21,211 nt of DNA. Source: Conoideocrella luteorostrata. Its lineage: Eukaryota; Ascomycota; Sordariomycetes; Hypocreales; Clavicipitaceae. The translations under genes and the position numbers were made by a program. Every line of letters starts with the position of its first letter. The first letter of the stretch is position 1. The stretch covers positions 1-21,211 of the forward strand of contig JASWJB010000506.1 of NCBI GenBank assembly GCA_032433595.1. Direction: 5' to 3'. The notes under the pieces are model-generated. The model saw only the letters and a list, made by a program, of their open reading frames with translations. It was not told the origin of the DNA and searched no databases. Positions 8,380-19,261 of the stretch are shown in pieces.

Positions 8380-11300
8380 TCATTCTATTTCCAATCCAGC
8401 TTGTTTCATCAGTCCGTAAAATACGCCCTGCTTCTTATACAGCTCGCCTGGTGTATCAAATTCAACCACCTCGCCTTTGTCAAGAACCACAACACGATCG
8501 CTATCAATGATCGTGTTGAGACGGTGAGCAACGGTAATGATAGTACGGTTGGCGAAAATGGGCGAGCGAAGGGTTGCTTGCAGCATGGCGTCTGTCTCGA
8601 TGTCGACTGCTGCTGTGGCCTCGTCCAGCACGAGAATGTTGGAGGGAGTGAGCATGGCACGGGCGAGGGAAACGAGCTGGCGTTGACCTTGGGACAAGTT
8701 GGATCCTATGATATGTTAGTCGTTTTACAGTCCGTGGTTGAGGAAACTTGTCAATCTGCTCTTGCTTACCTCCTTCATTGATCCTTGCTTCCAGACCGCC
8801 GCCCATGCTGGAGACGTGTTCTTTGAGACGGGCGTGATCTTTATGAAGAGCGTCAGTCGCATGTTCAAATTATACTAAATAATGCAAAAACTCACCGAGA
8901 ACACTCCACAGTTCCGTGTCATCATGGACATGCCCAGGATCAAGATTGTCACGAACTGAGCCCTCAAACAATGCCGCATCCTGGGGAATGATGGCCAGTC
9001 TGCGTCTGAGATCCAACAAGCCAATGCTGGACGTGTTGACGTTGTCAATTTCGATATTTCCCGTTGTTGGCTCAATCAACCGGAACATCGCAAGTGTCAG
9101 CGACGACTTGCCTGCACCTGTTCGACCAACAACACCGATCTTTTCGTGAGTCTTGATATCTAGGTTGATGTTCTTGAGAACCAGATCCAGACCCTCACGA
9201 TATCGGGTGCTGTAGTTCTTGAAGTCGACCTCTCCCTTCGCGGGCCAGGCAACAGGAGGTCGCCGCTCCGCAATAATTTCAGGCGCTTCGCTGGGCAGAC
9301 TGGCGTACTCGAGAACACGCTCCACTGAGACAATGTTGGTCTCGACCTCAACAGTCTGTCGAACGATCCAGTTGAGGGACGTCGTGATCTGGAGCGCGTA
9401 TGATAGGGCCAAGCCAACTGGGCCCTCTCTGAGGCCGCTCCCACTGGCGACGGAAACAATGGCGAGTCCGGCGGCAGCAAGAATAACCACACCTCCAATG
9501 AACTCGAGACGAACCGCCAACCAACGATTGGCACTGATGGATGGGTAGTAAGCTCGCAAGTTGGCATCGACACGCCACTCATTCTCTAGTTCAAACCGGC
9601 CTTGCTGGCGGAAGGCACGAATGGTGCTGATACCCCCGAGAGATTCTTGGAAATGGGCGTAGATGGGACTGCGGCTGACGCTGTCCAGTCTCTTCAGCTC
9701 TCGAGATGTGCGGAGATAGTATCGTTGAGTCCAGTAGTATGTCAAGGCAAGTGGCACAATCAACGCAATGAAAGGTGGTGTTGAAAAGGATATAACACCA
9801 AGAATGAAGCAGGACCTTGCCAGATTGACAAACAACATGTTGAACACACGAGCCAGGACCTCGTCAACACGGTAGATATCGCTGGAAAATCTGTTCAAGA
9901 TACGGCCAGCTGGCGTGGTGTCAAAGAAGGACATGGGAGACCTGAAGATGGCATTGGCCATGCGCTCATGCAGTTTTCTTGAAGCCTCAATGGAACAAAA
10001 AATCCACAGAATAAGGGTTTGCACAACTGTGAGTAAGGAGGAGCCAATACCGAATGCAAAGTAAACACCAATATACTTGACAATGTCGTCATTGGTGCCG
10101 GATTTGTCGTTCTCTTCAGCCCAATACTTCAACCAGAAAGAGGCACCTATACCAGCAGATTGAGCGGCGAGAAGGGCGAATAAGTAGATAGCAACGGCGA
10201 CCAAATTGTTCTCCTTGGCGTATTCGCCGTAGACTGACCACTTGACCTTTCCCTGTTCGACAAATTCCTTCGCTTGCTTGGTCCTAGAGGTGCCGGCAAG
10301 CTCTTCATCAGTAAGCTTTCCACGAGGTCCCTTGAAGCTTGCAGTACTGGCACGTCGAAGAGTAGCCATGCTGCTAGACCGAGGCTTTTTACCCGTCCCT
10401 TGGGTGCCTTTGATGGGTTCCATTTCGGGGACAGCTTCCAAGGCCTCATCGATTTCTTCCTTGTTCTGGCTATTGCTAGTCTCGCCCACGATGATGGTTG
10501 ACGTTTCGCTTGATGGCGGGGTGGAACTGCCGGAGACATTATTCGAATCTTGGCCGGCAGTCTTCAACAGGTCGGCAACTAATCCCTTTTGGGCGATAAG
10601 CTGATTGTAGGTGCCCTTCTCTGCGGTTGATCCATCCTTAAGCATGGTGATGTAACTGGCTTGGCGTAGAACCGGGATCGAGTTTGTGGCTAGGATTCTA
10701 GTCTTCGTGGATAGCAGGCCTCGTGGGCCTAGAACATTGTCGATGATGTGGCGGCCGACATGAGAGTCAACCGCAGACAGGACGTCATCTAACAGATAAA
10801 TATCGGCTCGGGCATAGACAGCACGCGCAAGAGAAACACGTGCTTTCTGTCCACCGCTGAGGGAGATACCTCGCTCTCCGACTACTGTTTCGTCGCCATC
10901 GGGAAGCTGAGCGAAATCATCCAAGAGAGCACAGGCTTTAATTGTCTTCTCGTAGAACTCAGAATCGTATTTGTACCCGAAAACGATATTTTCCTTGACG
11001 GTTGCGTTCAAAATCCATGTCTGTTGAGAAGCGTAGGCAACAGTACCTCTGATCTCAGCAGTACCCTTGACCTTCCATAAATCTCCGAGAATGCTCTGCA
11101 GCATCGAAGACTTGCCGGACCCGACGCGACCAACAAGGCAAGACAGTTCACCCTTGTATGCCGTGTACTCGATATCTTTGAGGACTTCTTTGCTCTCGTG
11201 GCGATTCCACGAAAAGGTCGCGTCACGAATAATGACAGTCTCTTCTCCCATTTGCTCAGGAGCGGGTTTGACGGTGACCGCCTCAGATTGTACTTCTTCG

Positions 11301-13288
11301 GCATTAAGAAAATCGGTCAAACGGCCAACAGCAACCGAAGCTTCGACAATGGATGTGATGAGCATGGGAAGAATAGCCAGAGGAAAGGTCAGCAGGTTGA
11401 AGAGCGCCAGAGCAGGAAAGATGATGTCCGTGGTCAGCGGTTTATCTTGTGTAAGCACAAAGACAGTGAAGGTGGAGCACGAAACGAAGAACGGCGCAGT
11501 GTTCCAGGTGAAGTTCGCAAAAGCCTGTGTCGCACCGATTCGCCGCAGATTCTTGAGCTCCTGTTCGTTTCGCACATAGTTGAGCTTGTTCATGAACGCA
11601 GCGCCCCAAGCATATAGCTTGATGCTCTTCATATTAGTAATGATTTCGTTAATGAGCCTGCTTCTGGCATCTTTGTTCTTCATCTGGTCTTTCTGCAAAT
11701 TCTTCATGATTCTGGCAACCCATCCCTGTGCAGGCATCATGACAATCATGACAACAATGCCAGCCATCATGGACCATCCAACAAGGTTGTAGAGAGAAAC
11801 CATACAGATAATGATTTGGAAAGGTGCAGACCAGGCTTGTTGCAAAAATTGGGTCAAATCCTGCAGTCGCTGGGCGTCGACAGCCATGTAATTGACGATG
11901 TCGCCAGTGGTCTTGGTAGATCGCCCCTCATTCGACAACCTCAATGCTTTCCGGTAGATATTGGAGGCTAAACCGCCCTTGATTCGCATACCAGTTTCAA
12001 AGGACATTTGGAAGTATTGGTGCTGTGAAGACGTGTTAGTCTCATGCTTCGTCTATTATTGGACAGGACAAGGGTTCAACATACTACCATGGTAGTTTGG
12101 AAGACTGCACAAGCAAACATGGCCAGTGCAATTGCCGCTCCCTGGATAACAGGTTGGGGTTCGCCACTCTCGCTGTAAAATGATTTGACCCAAGTCAACA
12201 ACAGGCGGAGCAGCTGCGGTTGAAGGTATTGAGCAACATCATTGCCCAATTTGAAGAATGCTGCAACAGCATATGGTCCTCCATATGCCCGGAACAGCAC
12301 CAGCCAGAGAGACGGAGACTTTGGACGATTCTTGAGCTCACGAGACCAGGCCTTCTCGAATGACGCACCGGTGGTCTTGGTCTGGTCGGACTTGGACAGA
12401 GCCCACAAATCACTCTCTGTCAAGAAAACCTTATAGCCATATTGCATCATGGGGGTCATCCAGGAAAACGTGAGGCGGGAGAAAACTGTGGCATATTCCG
12501 CGGGACACTCTTCGTCTTCGGAGATGGCTTCGTAGCCACTGGGCACATGCTGGCGTGGCCACAGCCATTCGACTAAAAACTCAACCACAGAGGAGCCAAA
12601 TCCAATACAGAACAAAATAAAATAGGCCGGGTTGACGTCGTAGATCTGTTGCGAAATCAAAGACCGAAACTTCACGGTCAGAGAGATGATGAGCAACAGC
12701 CAGTAAAATAGAACCACACCATTGGCATGTCTCAGGCGTGAATGTTCTATCCATTGAATGGAGAAAATGACAATCATGGAGAGAATTGTCAGGAGTGTTG
12801 TCAAAACGCGGAAATCGCCATACCAAATGCCTGGCATGCCCAAGATCTGAAGGACAAGTTGACCGGTGTAGTCTGCGATGAGGAAAGCGAGAATGGACTA
12901 GTGAGGTTTGAGCGTCAGCATTGTTCGAAATATAAAGTATGTATGTCCTCTCTGATTTGGAGTTTCGCACCTGTTTAACCCAGAGGTGAGTATTTTTGGA
13001 AATCCTGTCCTCAATGGGCTGCTTATTGCTCAACAACCACCAAATGGCGATCGGGCCAAGGATGAGCGCGTATACGGAGACCGTAGCTAGCCAAACATCT
13101 ATAAAGCACGGGGTAAAATCATATCTGTGTTTGCTAATTGGACCCCAGCCCTCCTCATTGCCACACAAAGGTTGTTTGAATCCGGAGACCGAAAAGTAGT
13201 TGCTTCCGAGCTGCTGGAGGGGCCGATGGCCCGTGAAGGAGCCGGAGCTAGCGCGCAGGAGAGCCTGCTGCCCGTAATAGGGATCCAT
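8380..13288 (-). CDS. YCF1: ABCC-family (MRP/Ycf1-type) full-length ABC transporter
   Basis: Five exons: 13288-12971, 12897-12085, 12022-8896, 8838-8770 and 8705-8380, joined across introns of 73, 62, 57 and 64 nt with GT..AG ends and CTGAC/CTAAC branch points, giving 1550 residues. The start ATG sits in ACCATGG. Order of parts: an N-terminal TMD0 whose opening has the family pattern W-G-P and D-F-T-P-C-F; the L0 linker with ECPAEYA and FSRLTFSW (about 236-255); TMD1; NBD1 (Walker A GRVGSGKS 675-682, signature LSGGQ 765-769, Walker B IYLLDD 785-790); a Ser-rich linker with a basophilic site RRAS (933-936); TMD2; NBD2 (Walker A GRTGAGKS 1343-1350, signature LSQGQ about 1446-1450, Walker B ILVLDE ending at 1471). 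NBD1 has Asp for the catalytic Glu and Asn for the H-loop His, as usual in ABCC site 1. Yeast Ycf1 (1515 residues) is the closest recalled relative. It moves glutathione conjugates and metal-glutathione complexes into the vacuole. Membrane location and substrate here are inferred; a Bpt1-like or other ABCC role is possible. Confidence 0.96.
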
Positions 13289-13902
13289 GGTTCTCGATGT
13301 GATGAAAAGGTCAGGATCGTGTTTGTCACCGCATGCTCAGGCCATCCGGAGCCGGATCGGGTCGTCAGTGAGGAAGAAGGTTGAGAGTCGAAGTTGCGTG
13401 GTCGGCGCCCGCGAGGCTTTACTGTGCAGATTATGGGTCTGAGGGTGCGGAGTAGATTGACGTTGTAGGCAGCGAGATCCGGATACTTGGCAAGCAGGAA
13501 CTCTTTGTAAAGAGGAGCGAATGAAGGCTGGCAGGATGAGTGGTTATTGTCCCAAGAGGCATGTCATACATAAAATGAAAATAAATCAGCGGTAGCAGCC
13601 GCAGTCAAGCGGAAAATAGAAGCTAAACTCCCACGACCGAATGACACGGAAACGTCTGAATTCATTGGGTTTGTCAGCGTGAACACTAACTAGTCGGAGC
13701 TGAACCAACTGCTTAGCTTCCCCACTTCTGGGAGCTGCAAAGGCAAGACAGGCTGACGGGCAGGCAGAGCGGGGGCGGTGAGTACATCATTTTGTGCGGT
13801 TGTGCCGAGGAAAGTGGGGAGCTTAGAGGTCTAGGCAAATCGTGCATGACGAACGTCCAAGAGATTTGTATTACAGCGCCACTGAGACCCGCCTCGGCCT
13901 TA

Positions 13903-13909
13903 TTTTATA
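13903..13909 (-). promoter_or_regulatory. Candidate TATA box for the ABCC transporter
   Basis: TATAAAA on the minus strand, within CTTTATAAAATAAGG, about 615 bp upstream of the transporter ATG. The distance implies a long leader, possibly with a 5' UTR intron, so the assignment is tentative. Confidence 0.3.
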
Positions 13910-14010
13910 AAGTCCGGCACAGGGCTGGCGACTTCACGCCTTAAACTTTTGGATGCTCTGCACATATATTTACCTGCTGTCACAGCATGCCCAATAAGTA
14001 ATATTTGATC

Positions 14011-14024
14011 TTTTTTTTTTTTTT
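14011..14024. repeat. T14 homopolymer
   Basis: Fourteen T on the plus strand (A14 in the direction of the flanking genes), 126 bp past the hydrolase stop and 700 bp upstream of the transporter start. Confidence 0.9.
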
Positions 14025-14149
14025 GGTAAGAATTATCTAGCGTCTTTTGATCTATCCCATATCTCGTTTACTAGTCTTTTCATCCTCTTCATCTTCAAGC
14101 CTTCGAGCTTGACAACAGAATCCAAGTAATTGCCGCCGGCTCGCATTCG

Positions 14150-15193
14150 TCAATTTTCCAATGTCCGTAAAAATTCAGTCACACGCCGTGCTAACCATTC
14201 CCTCGCATCTTCCTCTAACACAGCATGACTCGCATCGGGTATTAGACCAGAAAGCGAGCTCACCATCGGGTTGGCTTTCTGGAATCGCTTATTCTGATTG
14301 GCTTGGTCAACGTGCTCTGGCACGTACTCGTCATCAGCCGAGTGAAGCGCAAGCACAGGCTTGTTGAAGCGACCCCAGTACTTTGATACTATTTCATCAT
14401 CCAGGTCGGACGAGAAGTAATCATCATCTCCACTAGTAAAAAGAAGAAATATCAGTTTTGTTAGTACGGTACGCCTTAGAAGAAAACGCGGAGCAGGGGC
14501 AATTTTTGGTCGTTACCGTCCTTACCCTTTAGCAACAAGCGATTTGAACCTGTAAGCTGTCATGGGCGCTCCGAGGTCTTGCGGAACTTTGTCTTTAGGA
14601 AGGCAGTCATGAGCTCTGTCCTCCGCAATCCACTGATCTGCGAGAAGGAGGCTGTCTTGATGGGTGGTGAAAACATCATCCATCGCTTCTCGGTCAGAAA
14701 TGGGACCTTGCATGATGAACCCATCAACTGGCGGGCTGCTGTGTTTGATGTAGTCGGCGTACTCAATACAGTCCTTGAGAATCAAATGTCAGTTGCACAG
14801 ACGCAGACCAAATAGCTCTCACACAAGACATACTTGACATCCTGTGGAGTGGCCGAAAAGGACAATCTTCTCCTTGCCCAACCCCCGCAGGTACTTGACT
14901 AGTGCGGCAATATCCTCCACATCCTTCTTCAGACTGGAGGTTCCAAAGCCGATAAATGAGCTTCGTAGTCGCATCTCGAAAACAGAATATCCGAGATCTT
15001 TGCCAGTAGTCTCGAGGTGCTTGGCCACGGCCCTGATGTAAGGCACCGTGTGCGGACCATCACCTAAGCCGCCGATGAAGATGATTGCATTTTTGTTATT
15101 GGGAGGAGCGCTTCCAAGTTCATACGCACACGCACCGCGCGTAGGCGAAGAATAAGGGTGCACGGTAACAGAGAAGACTGTGTTTGATGCCAT
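14150..15193 (-). CDS. Alpha/beta hydrolase, SidJ/DUF1749 (UPF0613) family
   Basis: Three exons: 15193-14834, 14773-14526 and 14432-14150, separated by introns of 60 and 93 nt (donors GTATGT and GTAAGG, acceptors CAAG and CTAG, with ACTGAC and CTAAC branch points), give 296 residues, a typical length. The fold is shown by an early strand and oxyanion turn IIFIGGLGDG (37-46), the nucleophile elbow GHSTGCQ with Ser116, the family segment DDDYFSSDL just after the second intron, the acid in HSADDEYVP (about Asp236/Asp237) and the general base His272 in DASHAVLEE. Thus the Ser-Asp-His triad looks intact. No signal peptide and no C-terminal peroxisomal tripeptide are visible, so it is probably cytosolic. 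The characterised member is Aspergillus SidJ, which hydrolyses fusarinine-type siderophores inside the cell to release iron. Several paralogues of unknown substrate exist, so only the family, not siderophore hydrolysis, is assured. It is upstream of the ABCC transporter on the same strand. Confidence 0.92.
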
Positions 15194-15307
15194 GATGTTA
15201 GATTAAGATGCAGCAGAGAAAATCGCTCCTTTTAACGGAGGGGAAAAGTCATGCATGTCTGGTTCGGCTATAATTCATATCCTCCGACCAAGCATGGTAT
15301 TGCCCAC

Positions 15308-15314
15308 ATTTATA
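15308..15314 (-). promoter_or_regulatory. Candidate TATA box for the SidJ-like hydrolase
   Basis: TATAAAT on the minus strand, in GCATATAAATG, about 115 bp upstream of the hydrolase ATG. The spacing is reasonable for a fungal core promoter with a leader of roughly 60-80 nt. Confidence 0.4.
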
Positions 15315-15341
15315 TGCTGACAGTGAAAGTACAGTGCGAGG

Positions 15342-15357
15342 GCGCGTGCGCGTGCGC
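15342..15357. repeat. Alternating purine-pyrimidine tract (Z-DNA-prone)
   Basis: GCGCGTGCGCGTGCGC is 16 bp of strict purine-pyrimidine alternation, about 150 bp upstream of the hydrolase ATG and just upstream of its TATA-like element. Such tracts can adopt Z-DNA under negative supercoiling; that it does so here is inference. Confidence 0.6.
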
Positions 15358-15744
15358 CGATAGCCACACGCAGCTCTTCGGTGTTACTTTTATCGTGTAA
15401 GCCAGCAGAAGCCAAGCCTGGTTACTTTGGAAGTCTGGACAAGTCATTGGCACGGTTTTAGGTCGTCTCGTTTATGAGTTAATGATGATTGCAGAAGCAT
15501 TAAGTTAAAAATAATGCTGTTGGCTGTTGGCGGCACATGTGCCCTGAAGTATTCATGGTGGGCCGTCCCGCTAGAGGAAACCTTGGGGAGCACTAGTTGT
15601 GTGGTTGTCTACCTCAGCTCGCTAGACATTAGTTAGTCGCCTGGTGCGTACGGAGTACTGTCGCGTAATTTACACTGTACAGCGCTCTGCTGTGTCTAAC
15701 TCTGCACCACACAGCGATAGCCTCCACATCCATATCCTGACGAT

Positions 15745-15897
15745 TCATTCATTGGACAGGATTTCCCCTACAACCTTGCCATTGTCGTCCAGCAGTATCC
15801 GGCTGGTCGTTTCATTCTGGATAACACGGCTCGTCCGAAGCACAATGTCGAGGCAATCTGCGTAGTCAACCGTTTCGCCATACAGCGGCGCTACCAT
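15745..15897 (-). CDS. Weak candidate: 50-residue ORF antisense to the TTI1 start
   Basis: A minus-strand ATG at 15897-15895 opens a 50-codon frame ending in TGA. Its ATG lies in the palindrome CCATGG that also holds the TTI1 start at 15896-15898, so the two start codons overlap on opposite strands. The peptide is well mixed and acidic, with ILLDDNGKVVGEIL near its end suggesting a beta hairpin. The frame stays open another 75 nt upstream of the ATG, partly opposite TTI1 exon 1. I recognise no family. If real it would be a divergent small gene sharing its 5' end with TTI1. Otherwise it is chance openness in the TTI1 leader. Confidence 0.3.
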   Translation of the reverse strand: MVAPLYGETVDYADCLDIVLRTSRVIQNETTSRILLDDNGKVVGEILSNE

Positions 15898-18800
15898 GGA
15901 CGAACCCACAGCCAGGTCGGAGCGCAACGACTTCTTCCAAAAGGTATTGCTCGTACCCTCAGCTTAGGGGGAATGGGTCTGGGGCGATTTACTAACATTT
16001 ACTAGCTAAAGCCATGCTGCATCAAGATAAGCCAATTAGCTATACGAGAAATCGGAGTGCCAAACGCACCCCGAGAGCTCCAGGACCTCACAAGCCAAGT
16101 ATTGGACATCATCAACCACCAAATTCAGAAGAACCCACTCGCCTTTGATGAGAAACTGGCCGAATATGTCTTCTTTCCATTGTACCATATTTTCCGCCAA
16201 ATGGACCACTATCCTGCGCGACTCATTGAAAACTGCATCAAATGTCTTCAGTTGCTAATTAATCATGGTTGGAAGTCCAAGATCTCGGCCAAGCTAGTAC
16301 AACAGATATACAGTCTGCTTGTCTTCATTATCGATGGAGTGCCTGGTTCGGAGAACAAAGATCGAGATGCCCCTGAAGAGCTGCAGTTGGAGGCATTTCG
16401 AGCGCTGTCTGCTCTGCTTAGAGTAGCAGGGCAGTCAACAAATGCAACATCTGGACTCACGGAGCAGGATGCCATGCCTGCTTTGGGGCATGGAATTACG
16501 GTGATGCTTGATGGATCTGTGGATGGCCTCAGTCCGCAGATACAAGCAGAAGCACTTGATGTTCTTCGAGAGCTCTATGCGAGTCTTCGCGATCAAGCCG
16601 CTTTGGCAAACTTCCTCCCAGGCACGATTTCCTCCATGACAAAGCTGTTGTCTTCACCAAGTAGACAAAAAATAAACGTGTTAACGAGAAGCTTGGCAGT
16701 TGTGCAAACAGTGTTGACCAAGGTGCTTGGAGACATGAGGACCAGATCAATACTACCGAAAGCTGGCGAGAAAGACCAGGAGCCGGTCGACTCCAAGAAA
16801 GGGGAAGTATTGACGCCCGCGTGGCTCAAAGCAACCTCGGCCCAGGTCAAACTCGCCTTGTCGACTATGATGAAACTGCGCATACACGATTCGCAAAGTG
16901 TTCGCGATGCATTGGAGAGACTTTGTATCGCGCTTTTAGACGAATGTCACAGCTCTCTTTCCAACTGCACCACACTATTGGTCGAGACTGCAATTATTTT
17001 AGACAATGGTGAAGTCACGACTCCGACTATAATTGCCATACAAACCAATGTGCGATACTTGGCCAACATATATCCCGAGCTGTGTGACATGATCAAGACC
17101 GCGGTTTATAACTGGATGTCGAGTCTGCCGCGTATAATGCAATCCGGAGACGAAGATGCTAAGGAAAGCGCAGTGCACAACTTAACTAAAGGGATCGGTT
17201 TAATGCAAGATCTTGCAATTGAATCATCAACACTGGAAGATTCTATGGGTACCGCCTTAAGAGATAGCATCGTATCACTTATGCAATCTGCTCAACAAAC
17301 CAGGCCAACCGCTCATCTGCAGTTACTGGATGGTTCACAAAATAGCAAAGAAACATCGGCGGAACAAGTCTTTGAGCCAGTCATGATGGCCAGTGAAAGT
17401 CAAAGGACATTGAAAGACGAAGTCAGAAGCCTAGTCAGCCGCATCGGCTCGTCATCGCTAAAATCTGGCCTTGCAGCCAACATGATGTATCATGTACGCG
17501 AATCAGAATCAACAGATCAGATTGCTGCTATGTGGCTATGCTTTGAGCTTGTTAAGGCGGCCAATACGGCAGACGCCGACTCGAACACGTTCTTGGACCT
17601 ATCTGCGTTTTCTGATCCATCCGATGATGTTGAGTCGATTTCCGAAGACCTCTACTCCTATGCTGTTCAGGTGCTCGAATCCCACGCTGATTCGGATCCC
17701 GCAGACTGGCGGCTTGAAGCAATCGCGCTAGAAGTGACGACCTACTCTGCTAGGAGACGAGGGACCTCTTTCAGGCCGCACCTCGTGGATGTTTTATTTC
17801 CCGTCGTCACTTTTTTAGGGTCTGATAATCCACTTCTTCGACAACATGCAATTGTTTCCCTCAACAGTATATCTTTGTCATGCGACTACTCAAGCGTATC
17901 TGACTTGATCGTAGCCAACGTTGATTATATGGTGAGTTCTGTCTCTCTCAGACTTAACTCGCTTGATATCTCGCCTGCATCTATGCAAGTGCTCACGATG
18001 ATGATACGACTCTCTGGTCCACGCTTAACGCCTTACCTCAATGACGTCGTTGAATCCATCTTTGCGGCACTCGAAAACTACCATGGATATACGTTCCTGG
18101 CAGAAAATCTCTTTTCTGTCCTCAAAGAAATTGTGGACCAGGCCTCTCGAGCCGACGAAGGGCTGCTGATAGATAGGGAAAGAATCATCAATGATCACAA
18201 GAAAAAATCAGAACCGATCAAGGGACTAGACGAACTCTTAGAGGAGATAGATCGCAGAGAGGAAAGACGAGTCCGCGATGAAGCTGAGGAGAAATCATTT
18301 GCAGAAGCCAAGAGTCATCCCAAGGAGCCTTGGAAAACCGAGACGTCACCAGAGGACGACAAGCAGCCCCCTCCAGAGCCAGAAAAACCACCAAATTCGC
18401 CAACATACCAGCTTCTTCTGCGAATTGCGTCGCTAACGCAACACTATCTTACATCGCCAACCCCAAGACTAAGAAGATCTCTGTTGGAGCTCCTTGCCAC
18501 AGCCTCATCATTGCTCGGCAGAGACGAAGACAGTTTTCTACCCCTTGTCAATGCCATCTGGCCAGTTGTCATAGAGCGATTACGAGACCCCGAACCATTC
18601 ATCAGTATTGAGGCATGTCATGCACTGGTGGGGATCTGTGAAGCAGCGGGCGACTTCCTAAGTACTCGTTTCAAAACTGAATGGAGAGATTGGCTACAAA
18701 AGTGGTGCTCCAAGATAAAGCAGCAGGGGGAAAATGGGAATCGCTTCAAGCCACAAAGTCGACAAAGCGCGGTGCCAAATATGGGTGACGGTATTATGAT

Positions 18801-19137
18801 CCCAATCCGATCTGGAAACGGTCTCGAGGTGAAGGGTCTGGCGGTGGAACCTAACCATAGCTCCGCAGGCGGCCTTGGGCAGCACGCGTCACCGGTCAAG
18901 ATGTGGGACGCAGTGATTAAACTGCTCACCGCTATCGTGTCGTATGTTCGCGTGGATGCCGTTATGTTTGATGATATTGTGGATCTGTTAGTGGACGTTC
19001 TAGAGGTCAATGGGGAGGCTCGTGAGGCGTTAGAGACGATCAACGCTGATGCCGTATGGCTAGCTAGATATGACAAGGGACGGGTTCACTGTCTTCCCAC
19101 CCCGGTTATGGAGGGCGAAGCATTTGTGGACATGTAA
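15896..19137 (+). CDS. tti1: TTI1, TTT-complex HEAT-repeat protein
   Basis: Exon 1 is 15896-15943 (16 codons) and exon 2 is 16006-19137, joined across a 62-nt intron with donor GTATTG, branch site ACTAAC and acceptor TAG, giving 1059 residues. The junction restores FFQKLKPCCIKISQLA, a typical TTI1 opening, which decides the start: the ATG sits in ACCATGG, and the long exon has no convincing in-frame ATG near its own 5' end. The protein is almost wholly helical with repeated HEAT/TPR-like amphipathic pairs, for example VVTFLGSDNPLLRQHAIVSL and WPVVIERLRDPEPFISIEA. A charged, proline-rich disordered linker at about 750-812 separates the central and C-terminal solenoids. TTI1 binds Tel2 and Tti2 in the TTT co-chaperone, which with Hsp90 matures PI3K-like kinases (TOR, ATM/Tel1, ATR/Mec1) and Tra1. 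Identification rests on architecture, length and the N-terminal motif recalled from the family. Another importin-like solenoid is less likely. Confidence 0.86.
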
Positions 19138-19261
19138 CCAACGTATTCGAGAACGCGCGTATGATATAATAACAACACTTTCTGAAATGCCAAACCCCCT
19201 CTTGTCTAATTCCCACCGCTCTGCTATGATCATGTTCTATCGCAATAATTTCTCCAGGACC
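19138..19261. terminator. Shared 3' intergenic region of convergent TTI1 and NADH pyrophosphatase genes
   Basis: Only 124 bp separate the two stop codons, so the 3' UTRs of the two genes almost certainly overlap. It holds an AT-rich stretch (ATGATATAATAACAAC) that could serve TTI1 polyadenylation. Confidence 0.5.

Larger units (their letters stand above)
13289..14149 (-). promoter_or_regulatory. Upstream region of the ABCC transporter
   Basis: Spacer of 861 bp between the transporter start and the stop of the upstream hydrolase gene, both on the minus strand. It must hold the transporter promoter and leader and the 3' end of the hydrolase. It contains a possible TATA box at 13903-13909 and a T14 run at 14011-14024. 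Plus-strand open frames near 13127-13384 are shadows of the transporter's first exon and leader. I saw no metal-response element that I could defend. Confidence 0.55.
15194..15744. other. Intergenic region between the SidJ-like hydrolase and TTI1
   Basis: Divergent promoter region for the minus-strand hydrolase and plus-strand TTI1. It contains a TATA-like element and an alternating purine-pyrimidine tract near the hydrolase, and one GTACGGAGTAC copy at 15648-15658 on the TTI1 side. No further gene seen. Confidence 0.6.

Noticed and set aside
15350..15720. GATA-factor sites (HGATAR) in the SidJ-like hydrolase promoter as evidence for iron control
   Set aside because: About three matches in 550 bp is close to chance, and none fits the longer ATCWGATAA siderophore-repressor consensus.
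18618..19076. 152-codon minus-strand frame inside TTI1
   Set aside because: Antisense shadow of TTI1 coding sequence; the plus-strand frame continues as part of the long TTI1 exon.
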